From: SKLM01 sp964514285
Lineage (GTDB): Bacteria > Chloroflexota > Anaerolineae > B4-G1
DNA length: 64,000 bases
Reading direction: 5' to 3'
Assembly: GCA_964514285.1 (NCBI GenBank)
Contig: CAZEQC010000003.1
Coordinates: 51,799-115,798 of the forward strand
Part shown: positions 51,792 through 59,312 of the stretch, piece by piece
How positions within the stretch are numbered: the stretch's first letter is position 1
How the letters are laid out: every line of letters starts with the position of its first letter
Position numbers and translations under genes: made by a program
The notes under the pieces: model-generated
Databases searched by the model: none
What the model saw: only the letters and a program-made list of their open reading frames with translations
What the model was told of the DNA's origin: nothing

Positions 51792-51983
51792 TCAGATGTT
51801 GGAGTCGTCGACCGAATCGGCCAACGTTTTGGGGCAGACACCCTCGCTGGTCTCCTTGACGCAGACCTGGCGCTCCTGCTCCTTCTCCATGCAGTCGGCG
51901 ATGCGCCCAAGGGTCTCGATGAGCTTGGGGAGCTGCCCCTCGAAGAACCGTCTCCCCAGCACGGTGTCGTGGAAGTTGATCAT
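51792..51983 (-). CDS. 63-residue hypothetical protein
   Basis: ATG 51983 with AGGAGAG upstream. Mostly helical (LPKLIETLGRIADCMEKEQE) with three Cys residues. No family recognised. Confidence 0.5.
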   Translation of the reverse strand: MINFHDTVLGRRFFEGQLPKLIETLGRIADCMEKEQERQVCVKETSEGVCPKTLADSVDDSNI

Positions 51984-52002
51984 GTCGCACTCTCCTCTCT
52001 GG

Positions 52003-53100
52003 TCAGCTCATGTCCTCTTCCATGCGGAAGCCCAGACCGACCGGGAACCTCGGGACCTTGTCCTCGGTCCATTCGAAGAATTGGACCTTGAGCCACTGCC
52101 CGATGAACTCGGCGGTGGCCTTCTGGTACAGCGACTGACGGTATTCCATCGTGCCCTTGCTGACGACGTCGAACTCCTTGCCCTCACCTGTCTTGCAGGT
52201 CCAGATGGGCACGTTGGACATCTTGCCGACGCCAGGCTTCCACCCGACGATCAGGAACTCGTCATCCATGAAGTTCTTGACCTTCAGAAGCTCGTCGGAG
52301 CGGTAGCTGAACAGGTACTTGCCGTGGAGCTGGCGGACGATGGCCCCCTCGTAGCCGTCCTTGAGGAACTGGCTCTGGAAGTTGATCACGGCGTCCCTGG
52401 TGCTGGCGGCGTAGGTCGGGACCTTCACCAGGTGCTGGAACTCCTCGCCGCTGAAGAAGTACTCGAGCATGTCGTGGCGGTCGGCCCAGGGAAAGTCGAG
52501 GTCCTCCATCGAGAGGATGTCGTAGATCCAGAGGCTGACGGCCTTCGACTCCTCCCGCGGCCGCTTCACGAGGCTGGTGATCGCCTGGAAGCTCTCGCCG
52601 TGGATGTAGAGCTCGCCGTCGAGCACCACGTTGTCCCTCTTCGGCCGGAGCGCGGCGAGCTCGTCGGTGATGTGGGGGCAGACGAGGGGCTTGCCGCTCC
52701 TCGAAGTGAGCTCGAGCTTGCCTTCCCACCACTGGGCCAGGCACCGGATGCCGTCCAGCTTGGGCTGGACGTGTACCGGGTAGACGACCTTCTTTTCTCG
52801 CTTGAAGAAGTCCTTGGCCAGCATCGGCAGGGGCAGCGGCTCCATGGCCTCCTCGACCGTCCGGCGGTACTTCCGATCGAGCTTGGCCTGCCACATGGCC
52901 TGGGCCTCCTTCTCGGCCTGCTCGGCGGCGGTGGTCTCGTTGGACCGGCCGATGTTCTTGCCCTTGGCCTTCTTCGAAGCGAGCTGCTTCTTGCCGTCGA
53001 GCTCGCCGTACTCGGTCATGATGGTGTCGCCGTCCGTCCAGCAGCGCCACGAGTAGATCTTGTCCTTCTTCCCCTTGTGGTAGAGGGTCTGGTGTTCCAT
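52003..53100 (-). CDS. ATP-dependent DNA ligase with WGR-like N-terminus
   Basis: Motif I is KLDGIR at residues 114-119, Lys114 being the adenylation site. Motif III ELYIHGESF, IIIa SLWIYDI, IV DGYEGAIVR and V LLKVKNF follow in order. Residues 15-75 (WTDGDTIMTEYGELDGKKQL) look like a WGR domain. The OB domain is C-terminal. It seals nicks in the phage DNA. The family uses ATP. At 365 residues it is a compact phage-type ligase. Confidence 0.85.
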   Translation of the reverse strand: MEHQTLYHKGKKDKIYSWRCWTDGDTIMTEYGELDGKKQLASKKAKGKNIGRSNETTAAEQAEKEAQAMWQAKLDRKYRRTVEEAMEPLPLPMLAKDFFKREKKVVYPVHVQPKLDGIRCLAQWWEGKLELTSRSGKPLVCPHITDELAALRPKRDNVVLDGELYIHGESFQAITSLVKRPREESKAVSLWIYDILSMEDLDFPWADRHDMLEYFFSGEEFQHLVKVPTYAASTRDAVINFQSQFLKDGYEGAIVRQLHGKYLFSYRSDELLKVKNFMDDEFLIVGWKPGVGKMSNVPIWTCKTGEGKEFDVVSKGTMEYRQSLYQKATAEFIGQWLKVQFFEWTEDKVPRFPVGLGFRMEEDMS

Positions 53101-53262
53101 TCACTCCGCTCCCTTCTTGATGAGCTCCACAAGCTCGTGCCACTTGATCCAGAGCATGTCGTAGCCCTCCTCGGTGGTGACGCCCTCAAACAGCCGAGTA
53201 TCCTCCACCTCCTCGATGAGATCGAGAATCTGCTGGTGACGGTATGTCCTCTCGTCAGCCAT
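53101..53262 (-). CDS. 53-residue hypothetical protein
   Basis: ATG 53262 overlaps the upstream stop. Helical (QQILDLIEEVEDTRLFEG). No family recognised. Confidence 0.45.
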   Translation of the reverse strand: MADERTYRHQQILDLIEEVEDTRLFEGVTTEEGYDMLWIKWHELVELIKKGAE

Positions 53263-53547
53263 CTTCCAGCTCCTTCTTCCCGAACTTGTGCAGGCCCAGC
53301 ATCTCGTAGGCCTCGATCGGAACGAACGCCAGCCCCTGCTCGAGCACCTGGTCGACAAGCTCCTTGGGCTTGAAGATGCGCTCGATGGCGTCCCGCTTCA
53401 GGCCGGCGATGCGGCCGGTCCTCCAGGGGTTCTTCATGTCGGTGGTCTTCTCCTCATCGACCTCGATGAGGAAGATGGCCCCCGCCTCCTTGGCCTTCTG
53501 GCACTCGTCTTCACCCCGTGCTTCTCACTCAGTGGAATGCTGCTCAT
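53255..53547 (-). CDS. Small protein with -1 frameshift near its start
   Basis: ATG 53547 has GGAGGGG upstream and starts MSSIPLSEKHG. After GGGG at 53514-53517 (minus strand) the meaningful frame is one base back, giving DECQKAKEAGAIFLIEVDEE and then MKNPWRTGRIAG to the end. Joined, the protein would be 97 residues. As written the frame is broken, so recoding or a missing base must be assumed. A downstream ATG at 53437 could serve alone. Confidence 0.5.
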
Positions 53548-53548
53548 C

Positions 53549-53782
53549 TCACCCCTCCAGCAGTTGGGCGTATTCCTCGCCGTAGTTCTCGACGATCATG
53601 GGGGCCACCACGTCGCTGAGGAAGTCCTCCGGGCTGTCCCCGGCTTCGAAGCTGTCAAAGAACAGCATGTCCTCGAGGTCGAAGACCGACAGCCCCACCT
53701 TGCCCGCCACAAGGGCGTCCACCTCTTCGAGCCAGGCGGCGAACTCCTCGTTCCCGCCGGCGTACTCCTTCGCTCTGCTCAC
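53549..53782 (-). CDS. Small acidic protein
   Basis: GTG 53782 has AAAGGAGG upstream. The 77-residue product is strongly acidic (LEDMLFFDSFEAGDSPEDFL), first gene of its operon. No family recognised. Confidence 0.5.
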   Translation of the reverse strand: MSRAKEYAGGNEEFAAWLEEVDALVAGKVGLSVFDLEDMLFFDSFEAGDSPEDFLSDVVAPMIVENYGEEYAQLLEG

Positions 53783-53797
53783 GCACTCCTCCTTTCA

Positions 53798-53854
53798 CGA
53801 GCTAGATGAGCTCGCCCTACGTCCCCCTTATGCCCAAATACTGGGGGTTTTCGC
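53798..53854 (-). promoter_or_regulatory. Phage promoter with leader stem-loop
   Basis: GCGAAAA (53854-53848) is followed 16 bases later by GGGCATAAG (53835-53827). The leader has CGAGCT/AGCTCG (53798-53814) and then AAAGGAGG before GTG 53782. This is the best match to the consensus. Confidence 0.7.
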
Positions 53855-53857
53855 AGG

Positions 53858-54397
53858 CTAGTCGGTGACGATCCGACCCACAGCCCCGTCGTCCCGCACG
53901 CGCTGCTGGAGCAGGTAGACGTAGGTCTCGTGGGTGTTAGCCGAGGCGGCGAGCTGGTCGTTCAGGCCAAGGGTGAGCATGTCTCGATCCTCGAGGAACT
54001 TGAAGAAGCCCTCCACGAAAGCGATGTACGCCTTCTCCATCTTGAGGCCCTCAGCGGCGATGTCCCTCGAATCGAGCTGGGCAGGAGACTCGTACTCGCA
54101 CAGGACCTCGGCAGCCGCCTTCGTGAGTCGGATGGGGCAGCCCATGGACTGGTCGTTGGTGACGCCGATGGCCTTCTCGACGACCCCATCGACCTCGTCC
54201 TGGATTTCGGTGTAGATGCGGTCGAAGAGCTCAGCATGGTCTCCGGAATAGCCAGTCCCCCTGGTGAGGTGATGGGCGCCATGGAACCAGAGATGGAGAG
54301 CTCGGAGCCTGGCGATGTACTCGATCAGGCCGTCTTTGGCTTCCTCGTCGAGCGGGACCGAAGCGACTTTCACCCTAGGTAATCTCAAGGATTCCAT
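53858..54397 (-). CDS. Dps/ferritin-like protein
   Basis: The 179-residue product has the segment HGAHHLTRGTGYSGDHAELF followed by DRIYTEIQDEVDG and VVEKAIGV (about 35-85). That is the Dps pattern of His, (Asp/Glu)-rich helix with DE-x-DG-x3-E ligands, with one residue inserted between the His and Asp. Dps proteins bind iron and shield DNA. The ATG at 54397 (MESLRLPR) is preceded by no ribosome site but by a strong hairpin eight bases away. It may be translated from a leaderless or special mRNA. Confidence 0.5.
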   Translation of the reverse strand: MESLRLPRVKVASVPLDEEAKDGLIEYIARLRALHLWFHGAHHLTRGTGYSGDHAELFDRIYTEIQDEVDGVVEKAIGVTNDQSMGCPIRLTKAAAEVLCEYESPAQLDSRDIAAEGLKMEKAYIAFVEGFFKFLEDRDMLTLGLNDQLAASANTHETYVYLLQQRVRDDGAVGRIVTD

Positions 54398-54405
54398 AAA
54401 TGGCA

Positions 54406-54431
54406 AAGCCCACGGCTGCAACCGTGGGCTT
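54406..54431. terminator. Strong hairpin upstream of the Dps-like gene
   Basis: AAGCCCACGG (54406-54415) pairs perfectly with CCGTGGGCTT (54422-54431), leaving a six-base loop. On the minus strand TGCCATTTATGG follows; on the plus strand CGCTGAGGTTTTG follows. It can end transcription in either direction or shape the Dps leader. Confidence 0.55.
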
Positions 54432-54589
54432 CGCTGAGGTTTTGCCGCCGCACCTCAGCCGAGGGGCGAGGAGCGGGCAGCATGTGTAACTTCGTAATTC
54501 TGCGTCGTTCCACTCCCTGCGTCAAGTCCAAGACGGCGGCTCGTTTTCTTGGTGACCTGCGGATGCGGGCACCGAAGGAGTAGTTCGTC
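54432..54589 (+). other. Gene-free leader of the YjzC-like gene
   Basis: A second hairpin (GCTGAGG/CCTCAGC, 54434-54459) lies next to the first. No match to the phage promoter consensus is seen; no gene on either strand is convincing. Confidence 0.4.
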
Positions 54590-54772
54590 ATGGGCAAGTT
54601 GCACAAGCCAGGAGAGCGGCCGCCACGGCCGGGAGAGTACGAGGAGCGTGGTCCGCGCGGGGGAGAGGTAACGAATCCTCGCGAGGTCACGATCGAGCCC
54701 GGTGACAACCCGTTGCCGCCCACGCAGAAGCCTGGGCGGAGGTGGGAGAGGACCGGGCCTCCGAAGCCGTAG
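54590..54772 (+). CDS. YjzC-like small protein
   Basis: ATG 54590 has GAAGGAG nine bases upstream. The 60-residue product opens MGKLHKPGERPPRPGEYEE, then RGPRGGEV, then NPLPPTQKPGRRW. This matches the YjzC family pattern 'KPG..aP.sG.Y...G.rGg...PLPPTpkPG..W'. The function of the family is unknown. The gene is alone on the plus strand among minus genes. Confidence 0.6.
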   Translation: MGKLHKPGERPPRPGEYEERGPRGGEVTNPREVTIEPGDNPLPPTQKPGRRWERTGPPKP

Positions 54773-54901
54773 GCGACCCAATCTGGCCGACGGTACGCAG
54801 GGCCGAGGCATGGGGTCTCGTCCCCTGCGTGGCCGTCGAGGCTCCCTACCCAAGCGTTTCATGATTCACCTCATCGACGAGAGTACACCAACCGTGCGTA
54901 G
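54773..54901. other. Short gene-free stretch
   Basis: An eight-base stem ACGCAGGG/CCCTGCGT with a 20-base loop (about 54795-54830) is the only structure seen. No U-tract follows. Confidence 0.35.
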
Positions 54902-55815
54902 CTAGAGAAGAGGCGCGGTCTTGGCTTTCGCGTCGGGCCCCGCGTCCAAGCGGGGTGGGATCGGTACTGCTGGGGCGATCACAGGGCAAACCGGGCAAGG
55001 TGGGCAGGGGCAATCTTCCGAACAGTCCGTGCCTTCACACGGCGGGCATGCCTCGATGATCTCGATGCCGTCGTTGGTCTTGACCTGAATGCGCTCGGGA
55101 GGTCTGTAGTCGCTGGGCTTGCCGGCATCGCCGGAGCTACTGACGATGCGTCCGAAGGAGGAGAGGTTCTCGGGCGTGGCGCCGACGAACAGGATGTAGG
55201 CCACAGGGACGATGATCAGCATGAAGGCCAGGCAGGCCACCCCGATCTCGATCATGGCCTGTCGGCCCGAGGCGGGCCACTTGACACAGACGGAGCCACC
55301 GACCCAGGGGAAGCTGATCTCGAACTTGCCCTGCACCGGGGTCTTGTTGGTCCAGGCGCTGGCCTTCTGCACAGCCTCCGGCATCCCGGGGAAGGGCTCG
55401 TTCTCGTCGGCCTTCTCGTCCTCTGAGCAGCAGGGCTTCTCCTCGACCTTCTCTTCCTCAGCCATCCCCCAGCCTTCTCCGCGAAGGGTGTCGTTCAAGC
55501 ACTGCCCCTGGCCGTCATCGCCGTCGAGGGCCCAGATGACGCCGATCCAACGGCCGTACTTCCCCTTGCGGTCCTTCTCGGTCTTGACCACGACGTCATG
55601 GCCCTTGGCCTCGAGCCAGGCCTCGACGAACCGCTTGGCCCTGATGCCCTCGGCGAACTCGTCGCTCTCCTTGTCGACGCCATAGACCTCGGGGGTGTCG
55701 ACACCCTGGAGCCGGACGCGGATGTGATGGTGACCTTCAGGCCCAAGTCCACGTCCAGATCCAGGGTGTCCCCATCGACCACACGCGTCACGCGTGCGTA
55801 GTACTCGTATCGCAT
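54902..55815 (-). CDS. Staphylococcal-nuclease-like protein with membrane anchor and Cys/Pro-rich tail, frameshifted
   Basis: From ATG 55815 the first frame gives RVTRVVDGDTLDLDVDLG, the start of an SNase fold. Near 55721-55736 the sense continues one base back as HIRVRLQGVDTPEVYG, with the catalytic-type Arg-Leu and DTPE, and later KYGRWIG and LNDTLRGEGW. After an acidic linker a transmembrane helix (IGVACLAFMLIIVPVAYILF) and a tail with CPPC, CSEDC and CPPCPVC motifs follow. The joined protein is about 304 residues. No ribosome site precedes the start. A separate gene from an internal ATG at MAEEEKVEE is an alternative. Confidence 0.6.
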
Positions 55816-55836
55816 GGAACGATGATATCAGATGGG

Positions 55837-56250
55837 CTAGGCGGGGCGGTCTCGCTCGTCCTCGACCGACTCGAGGAGCTCGGTCTTGCCGTCGAGGACG
55901 TCCTGGGCGAGGGCGCTCATCTCGTCGCCGGAGCCGAGCCAGTTGGCGATAATGTCGAGCGCCCGCTGGTAGAGGTTGGGCAGCGGCACCATCTGGCACC
56001 GGCCCTTCCACAACGAGCTCTCGCCGTCGCGCCTGAGCTGCATGACTGCCGTTCGGAGGTCAGAAGAGAGCTCTGGACACTCGTCGACGATGAACTCGGC
56101 GTAGACGAGCGCTGCTGCCTGGGCGGCCTTGGCGTGGGCGGGCTTGTCGCTGTTGAGCTTGATGGCGAAGTACATGCCACGAGGGTCCGCCGGCGACCCG
56201 TCGGCGTGCATCACGACGTACTTCTTCTTGAGGCCGTCGACGAGGGCCAT
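55837..56250 (-). CDS. Hypothetical 137-residue protein
   Basis: ATG 56250 overlaps the endolysin stop (TGATG). Residues 20-80 are helical (AHAKAAQAAALVYAEFIVDE). No family recognised. Confidence 0.5.
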   Translation of the reverse strand: MALVDGLKKKYVVMHADGSPADPRGMYFAIKLNSDKPAHAKAAQAAALVYAEFIVDECPELSSDLRTAVMQLRRDGESSLWKGRCQMVPLPNLYQRALDIIANWLGSGDEMSALAQDVLDGKTELLESVEDERDRPA

Positions 56251-57161
56251 CAGTACCTCCCCACGCCGTTCGGATCCCAATCCTTCGGGACCGGGCGGCC
56301 CTGGCCGATAGTTCGACCTTGCTCGACCTTCAGGCCAAGGATCGGGACGGCGAATCCGAGCACGACGGCCCTCCACAGCTCCTCACCAGGGTCATCCCGA
56401 CGCGTGGCCGAGCTCTGGCGGTGGGCGTGGACGTACTCGATGGGCATCCCCAGGCGCCTCCCCTCGATGACGAGGAGCTCGACGGCTGCCTGAGCCGCCT
56501 TGATGACCTCCGGCGTGACCTTGGTCGGCCTTTTCCCGTTCCAGGTCTTGCCACCCTTGACGCCGGGGTAGTTACCGTCGATCTCGAGCCCCAGCTCAAA
56601 GGCGTTGAAGCCGTTGCCGTGATAGACGTAGTGGGTCAGATCGTTGGGCCAAGCCACGAAGCCGTCGTGGAAGGCCATCATGTGGCAAGCGACGCGCAGA
56701 GAGCGCCGGGCCAGCGCCAGTCGGGCGTTCCCACCCGCAGCCTGAACCTGGTAGGGGGCCACGCCGTACTTCGCCGCCGTCTGGTGGATGGTGACTCCCG
56801 TCACCTGCGCCGGATCTCGCACGACAGGCCGTCCCCCGACCCGCTTGAACTTCCGAGCCACCCGCTCGCTCCACGGCTCTTCCCGAAGATCGTAGATGTC
56901 CACGCTCTTCGTCGCCATCGGCGGGCCAGGCACTTCTGGGTCCTCGGGGGCGTCCCACTCGAGGAGCTCGAGGGTCTCATCTGAGACAGTGCCGTCGTCT
57001 GGGGCGAGCTCGATGCCCTCCTGATGCTGGAAACCCCGCAGGGCCGCCAGCGTCTCGTTGCCGTAGTCGCCGTCAGCGCCGAACTTCGGCAGCTCCTGCC
57101 CGTGGGCCAACAGCGCTTCTTGGAGCTCTTGCACATCCGGGCCCTTGTCTCCCTTCTTCAT
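56250..57161 (-). CDS. Endolysin: N-acetylmuramoyl-L-alanine amidase with N-terminal peptidoglycan-binding domain
   Basis: Residues 1-50 (KGDKGPDVQELQEALLAHGQ, DGDYGNETLAALRGFQ) are a PG_binding_1 domain. Residues 120-250 match the zinc-dependent amidase_2 fold, with the zinc His126 in TIHQTAA, then HYVYHGNGFNAFELGLEIDG and the final HAHRQSSATRRDDPG. It cuts the amide bond between MurNAc and L-Ala in the cell wall. A signal peptide is absent, so a holin is expected elsewhere. The neighbouring genes give no clear holin, but the membrane peptide at 44050 is a candidate. Confidence 0.8.
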   Translation of the reverse strand: MKKGDKGPDVQELQEALLAHGQELPKFGADGDYGNETLAALRGFQHQEGIELAPDDGTVSDETLELLEWDAPEDPEVPGPPMATKSVDIYDLREEPWSERVARKFKRVGGRPVVRDPAQVTGVTIHQTAAKYGVAPYQVQAAGGNARLALARRSLRVACHMMAFHDGFVAWPNDLTHYVYHGNGFNAFELGLEIDGNYPGVKGGKTWNGKRPTKVTPEVIKAAQAAVELLVIEGRRLGMPIEYVHAHRQSSATRRDDPGEELWRAVVLGFAVPILGLKVEQGRTIGQGRPVPKDWDPNGVGRY

Positions 57162-57736
57162 CCTCCCTCTCCTCTCTTCAGGAGCTCCTTCTCGTAGAGC
57201 TCCAGGTGTTCAGTCTCACCGACCAGCACTTCCTGTGCAACGACGGTGATCTCGTAGTAGTGGAGACCCACACCACCGGGTGGCGCAGTCCCCTTGATGA
57301 TCACCTCGAGCGCCCGCTCGTATAGCTCCTCCCTCGGGGTGGGTGGGAAGCCTTCGGGAACCTCCCAGTCTCTCCAGACCCGCATCTTGATCGCCAAGAT
57401 TCGCCCCTGAGCGACCTCCGCTTCCCACTCGCCCCAGCCTCTCAGGTGCCGGTTCTCGATGGTCTCCCTCTCGAGCTTCACGAGCTCTCCGTAGAATTGC
57501 AGCATGCCCGTGAAGTCGGTCGGGTCGGACTCCTCGTCGTAGTCAACGAACCCCTCGTCGTCCACGTAGGCGGCCCGGAGGAAGCCGTCGACCGAGATGA
57601 TGAGCCGGTCGAGGTTGCCCCCGAACTCCCTGTCGAAGTCCTTGGTCTGGAACTGGTGCTCCCGCCCGAAGATGTGCCGCCGACCTCCTCCTACAGGTAG
57701 TGGCATCTCCGAGCAGACGTAGTCGAACATGCCCAT
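57158..57736 (-). CDS. Conserved MGMFDYV-type phage protein
   Basis: ATG 57736 begins MGMFDYVCSEMPLP, then HQFQTKDFD at about 29-37. This opening recurs in many phage proteins of unknown function. The 192-residue product then has a beta-rich part (IISVDGFLRAAYVDDEGFVD). It is coupled to the endolysin gene by a four-base overlap. Confidence 0.55.
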   Translation of the reverse strand: MGMFDYVCSEMPLPVGGGRRHIFGREHQFQTKDFDREFGGNLDRLIISVDGFLRAAYVDDEGFVDYDEESDPTDFTGMLQFYGELVKLERETIENRHLRGWGEWEAEVAQGRILAIKMRVWRDWEVPEGFPPTPREELYERALEVIIKGTAPPGGVGLHYYEITVVAQEVLVGETEHLELYEKELLKRGEGG

Positions 57737-57737
57737 G

Positions 57738-58448
57738 TCAACGCTCCTTCGAGTCCCGCATTTGCTCAGCCGCTTTGAGCGCCTCGTCGTGGCTGAAGCC
57801 CTGACCAGCGAACCAGCCGAGCGCCAAGTCGAACTCGTCGAGGAGCCTCTCCTCGTCGACCCCACACCTCCATGCCTTGTACTCCTCGAGCTTCTCTGTG
57901 TAGCCGGTCTTGTTCTCCTTCTCGTAAGGGATGATCAGCGTGGGGAGGGCCTCTTGGAGAAGGATCCGAAGCTTCAGGAAGATCTTGTCCTTCATGGTCC
58001 CTGGCAGGCCCATATGCTCGACCACGATGCGGTACACCGACTGCTCGACCACCGCGAACAGCTGACCCCAGAGCTCCTGCATGTCGACAGACAGCCGACC
58101 GCCGGCCACCAGAGCGTCGGTGCGCCTGCGCTCCTGCTCGTAGTTCTTGTACAGGTTGAGCGCCTTCCGAAGCGTCTCGGACCAGTCGAAGTCCCCCGGC
58201 CGGCAGTCCTCCGACGTCCTGCCCTTGGACACAGCCTCCTCGCACCTGTCGAGCTGGGCCCGAAGCTGCCTGGCCCTCTTTTCGGCCTCGTTCAGCAGCT
58301 TGTCCTCCCACTCACTGACCAGGATGTCGGCAAAGGCGTCGGCGAGGCGGCTGTCCACCTCGATGTCCTTGGTCTCCTCCGCCATCCATGCCTGCGCTGC
58401 TCGAGCTCGAGCGGTGGCCTTCATGTCCTCGTGTGCCGGATCGGCCAT
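57738..58448 (-). CDS. Hypothetical helical protein
   Basis: This 236-residue protein is almost entirely helical (EWEDKLLNEAEKRARQLRAQ, LWGQLFAVVEQSVYRIVV). No family recognised. It overlaps the next gene by 28 bases. Confidence 0.5.
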   Translation of the reverse strand: MADPAHEDMKATARARAAQAWMAEETKDIEVDSRLADAFADILVSEWEDKLLNEAEKRARQLRAQLDRCEEAVSKGRTSEDCRPGDFDWSETLRKALNLYKNYEQERRRTDALVAGGRLSVDMQELWGQLFAVVEQSVYRIVVEHMGLPGTMKDKIFLKLRILLQEALPTLIIPYEKENKTGYTEKLEEYKAWRCGVDEERLLDEFDLALGWFAGQGFSHDEALKAAEQMRDSKER

Positions 58449-58693
58449 GGCACCTCCTCTCGATCACGATACGCCCCTGCGACGGCGCTCACCAGGCTCT
58501 TCAGGGGGTCGTGCCCCTCGCTGATCAGGTTGCTGATCGGCATCCAGTAGTCCTTCTTCCCGTTCTTGCCTCGGCGGACCCTGACCCGGTCACCGTCGAT
58601 CTCGTGGATCGGCCCGCCCGTCCTCGTCATGCTGTAACTCCCGCAGTGAATCCACTCCACCCAGTCGCCGACCTCGTACTCTTTCGCACCCAC
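58421..58693 (-). CDS. Small hypothetical protein (SH3-like)
   Basis: GTG 58693 has TTAGGAGG upstream. The 90-residue product opens with EYEVGDWVEWIHCGSYS and later DGDRVRVRRGK, a beta barrel (SH3-like) pattern. No family recognised. Confidence 0.5.
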   Translation of the reverse strand: MGAKEYEVGDWVEWIHCGSYSMTRTGGPIHEIDGDRVRVRRGKNGKKDYWMPISNLISEGHDPLKSLVSAVAGAYRDREEVPWPIRHTRT

Positions 58694-58702
58694 GTTGCCT
58701 CC

Positions 58703-58742
58703 TAAGAAAAGGCGGGGCGCAGCTCGAAAGCCACGCCCCGCC
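58703..58742 (-). terminator. GC-rich intrinsic terminator
   Basis: On the minus strand GGCGGGGCG (58742-58734) pairs with CGCCCCGCC (58719-58711) over nine bases, followed by TTTTCTTAGG. It ends the unit to its right. A 24-residue ATG frame (58774-58700) spans it and stops inside the T run, an arrangement seen in attenuators. That frame may be chance. Confidence 0.7.
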
Positions 58743-58883
58743 AGAATGCCCCTACCCTACTCACCGGGGCTGCCATGGTCACCCGGCTTTCGTCCACGCC
58801 TTCCCGTTCGGAGGTGCTGATACGGTCCGACCCACGTCCATCAGTCGTCGGCCCTCGCAGTCCTCCCCTCGGGGCGTCCACAA
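58743..58883. other. Gene-free region before the terminator
   Basis: No frame is convincing and no consensus promoter was found, apart from a GACGAAA sequence without an ATAAG partner. Confidence 0.4.
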
Positions 58884-59288
58884 CTACATGCCGTCGACGA
58901 GGGACCGGAGCTCCTCCTCGCTCTTCTCGGCCAGTGCCTCGTCCTGCTTCTTGGCGATGAGCTCGAGGATGCGGGCCTTCTTGGCCTTGGTCTCGAGCGC
59001 CTTCTCGGCCGCGTCACGCTCACGGATCTTGACCGCGATCACGTGCTTGACGATCTCGAACTTGGCCACGAGCTCCCGATCGGGCTTCTCCTCATCGGGG
59101 TCGGAGACGAAGTCGAGCTCCTCGTCCTCCTTGAGCTCCGCGTGGAAGTGGCGGGCCATGTCGTTCAGGTCGGCCACGCCGGCCTTGTTGCTCTTGAGCG
59201 GGATGTCCCAGAGGTCCTCCACGCTCAGCATGCCCTGTGAGCTGGGGAACCGCAGCTTCCATCGTACGGCCTTCTCGAACAACTCCAT
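58884..59288 (-). CDS. Hypothetical 134-residue protein
   Basis: ATG 59288 has AAAGGAAAGGAG upstream. Acidic first half (LKEDEELDFVSDPDEEKPD) and a long basic helix after it (EIVKHVIAVKIRERDAAEKA). No family recognised. Confidence 0.5.
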   Translation of the reverse strand: MELFEKAVRWKLRFPSSQGMLSVEDLWDIPLKSNKAGVADLNDMARHFHAELKEDEELDFVSDPDEEKPDRELVAKFEIVKHVIAVKIRERDAAEKALETKAKKARILELIAKKQDEALAEKSEEELRSLVDGM

Positions 59289-59312
59289 GTCGATCTCCTT
59301 TCCTTTCTCTGA

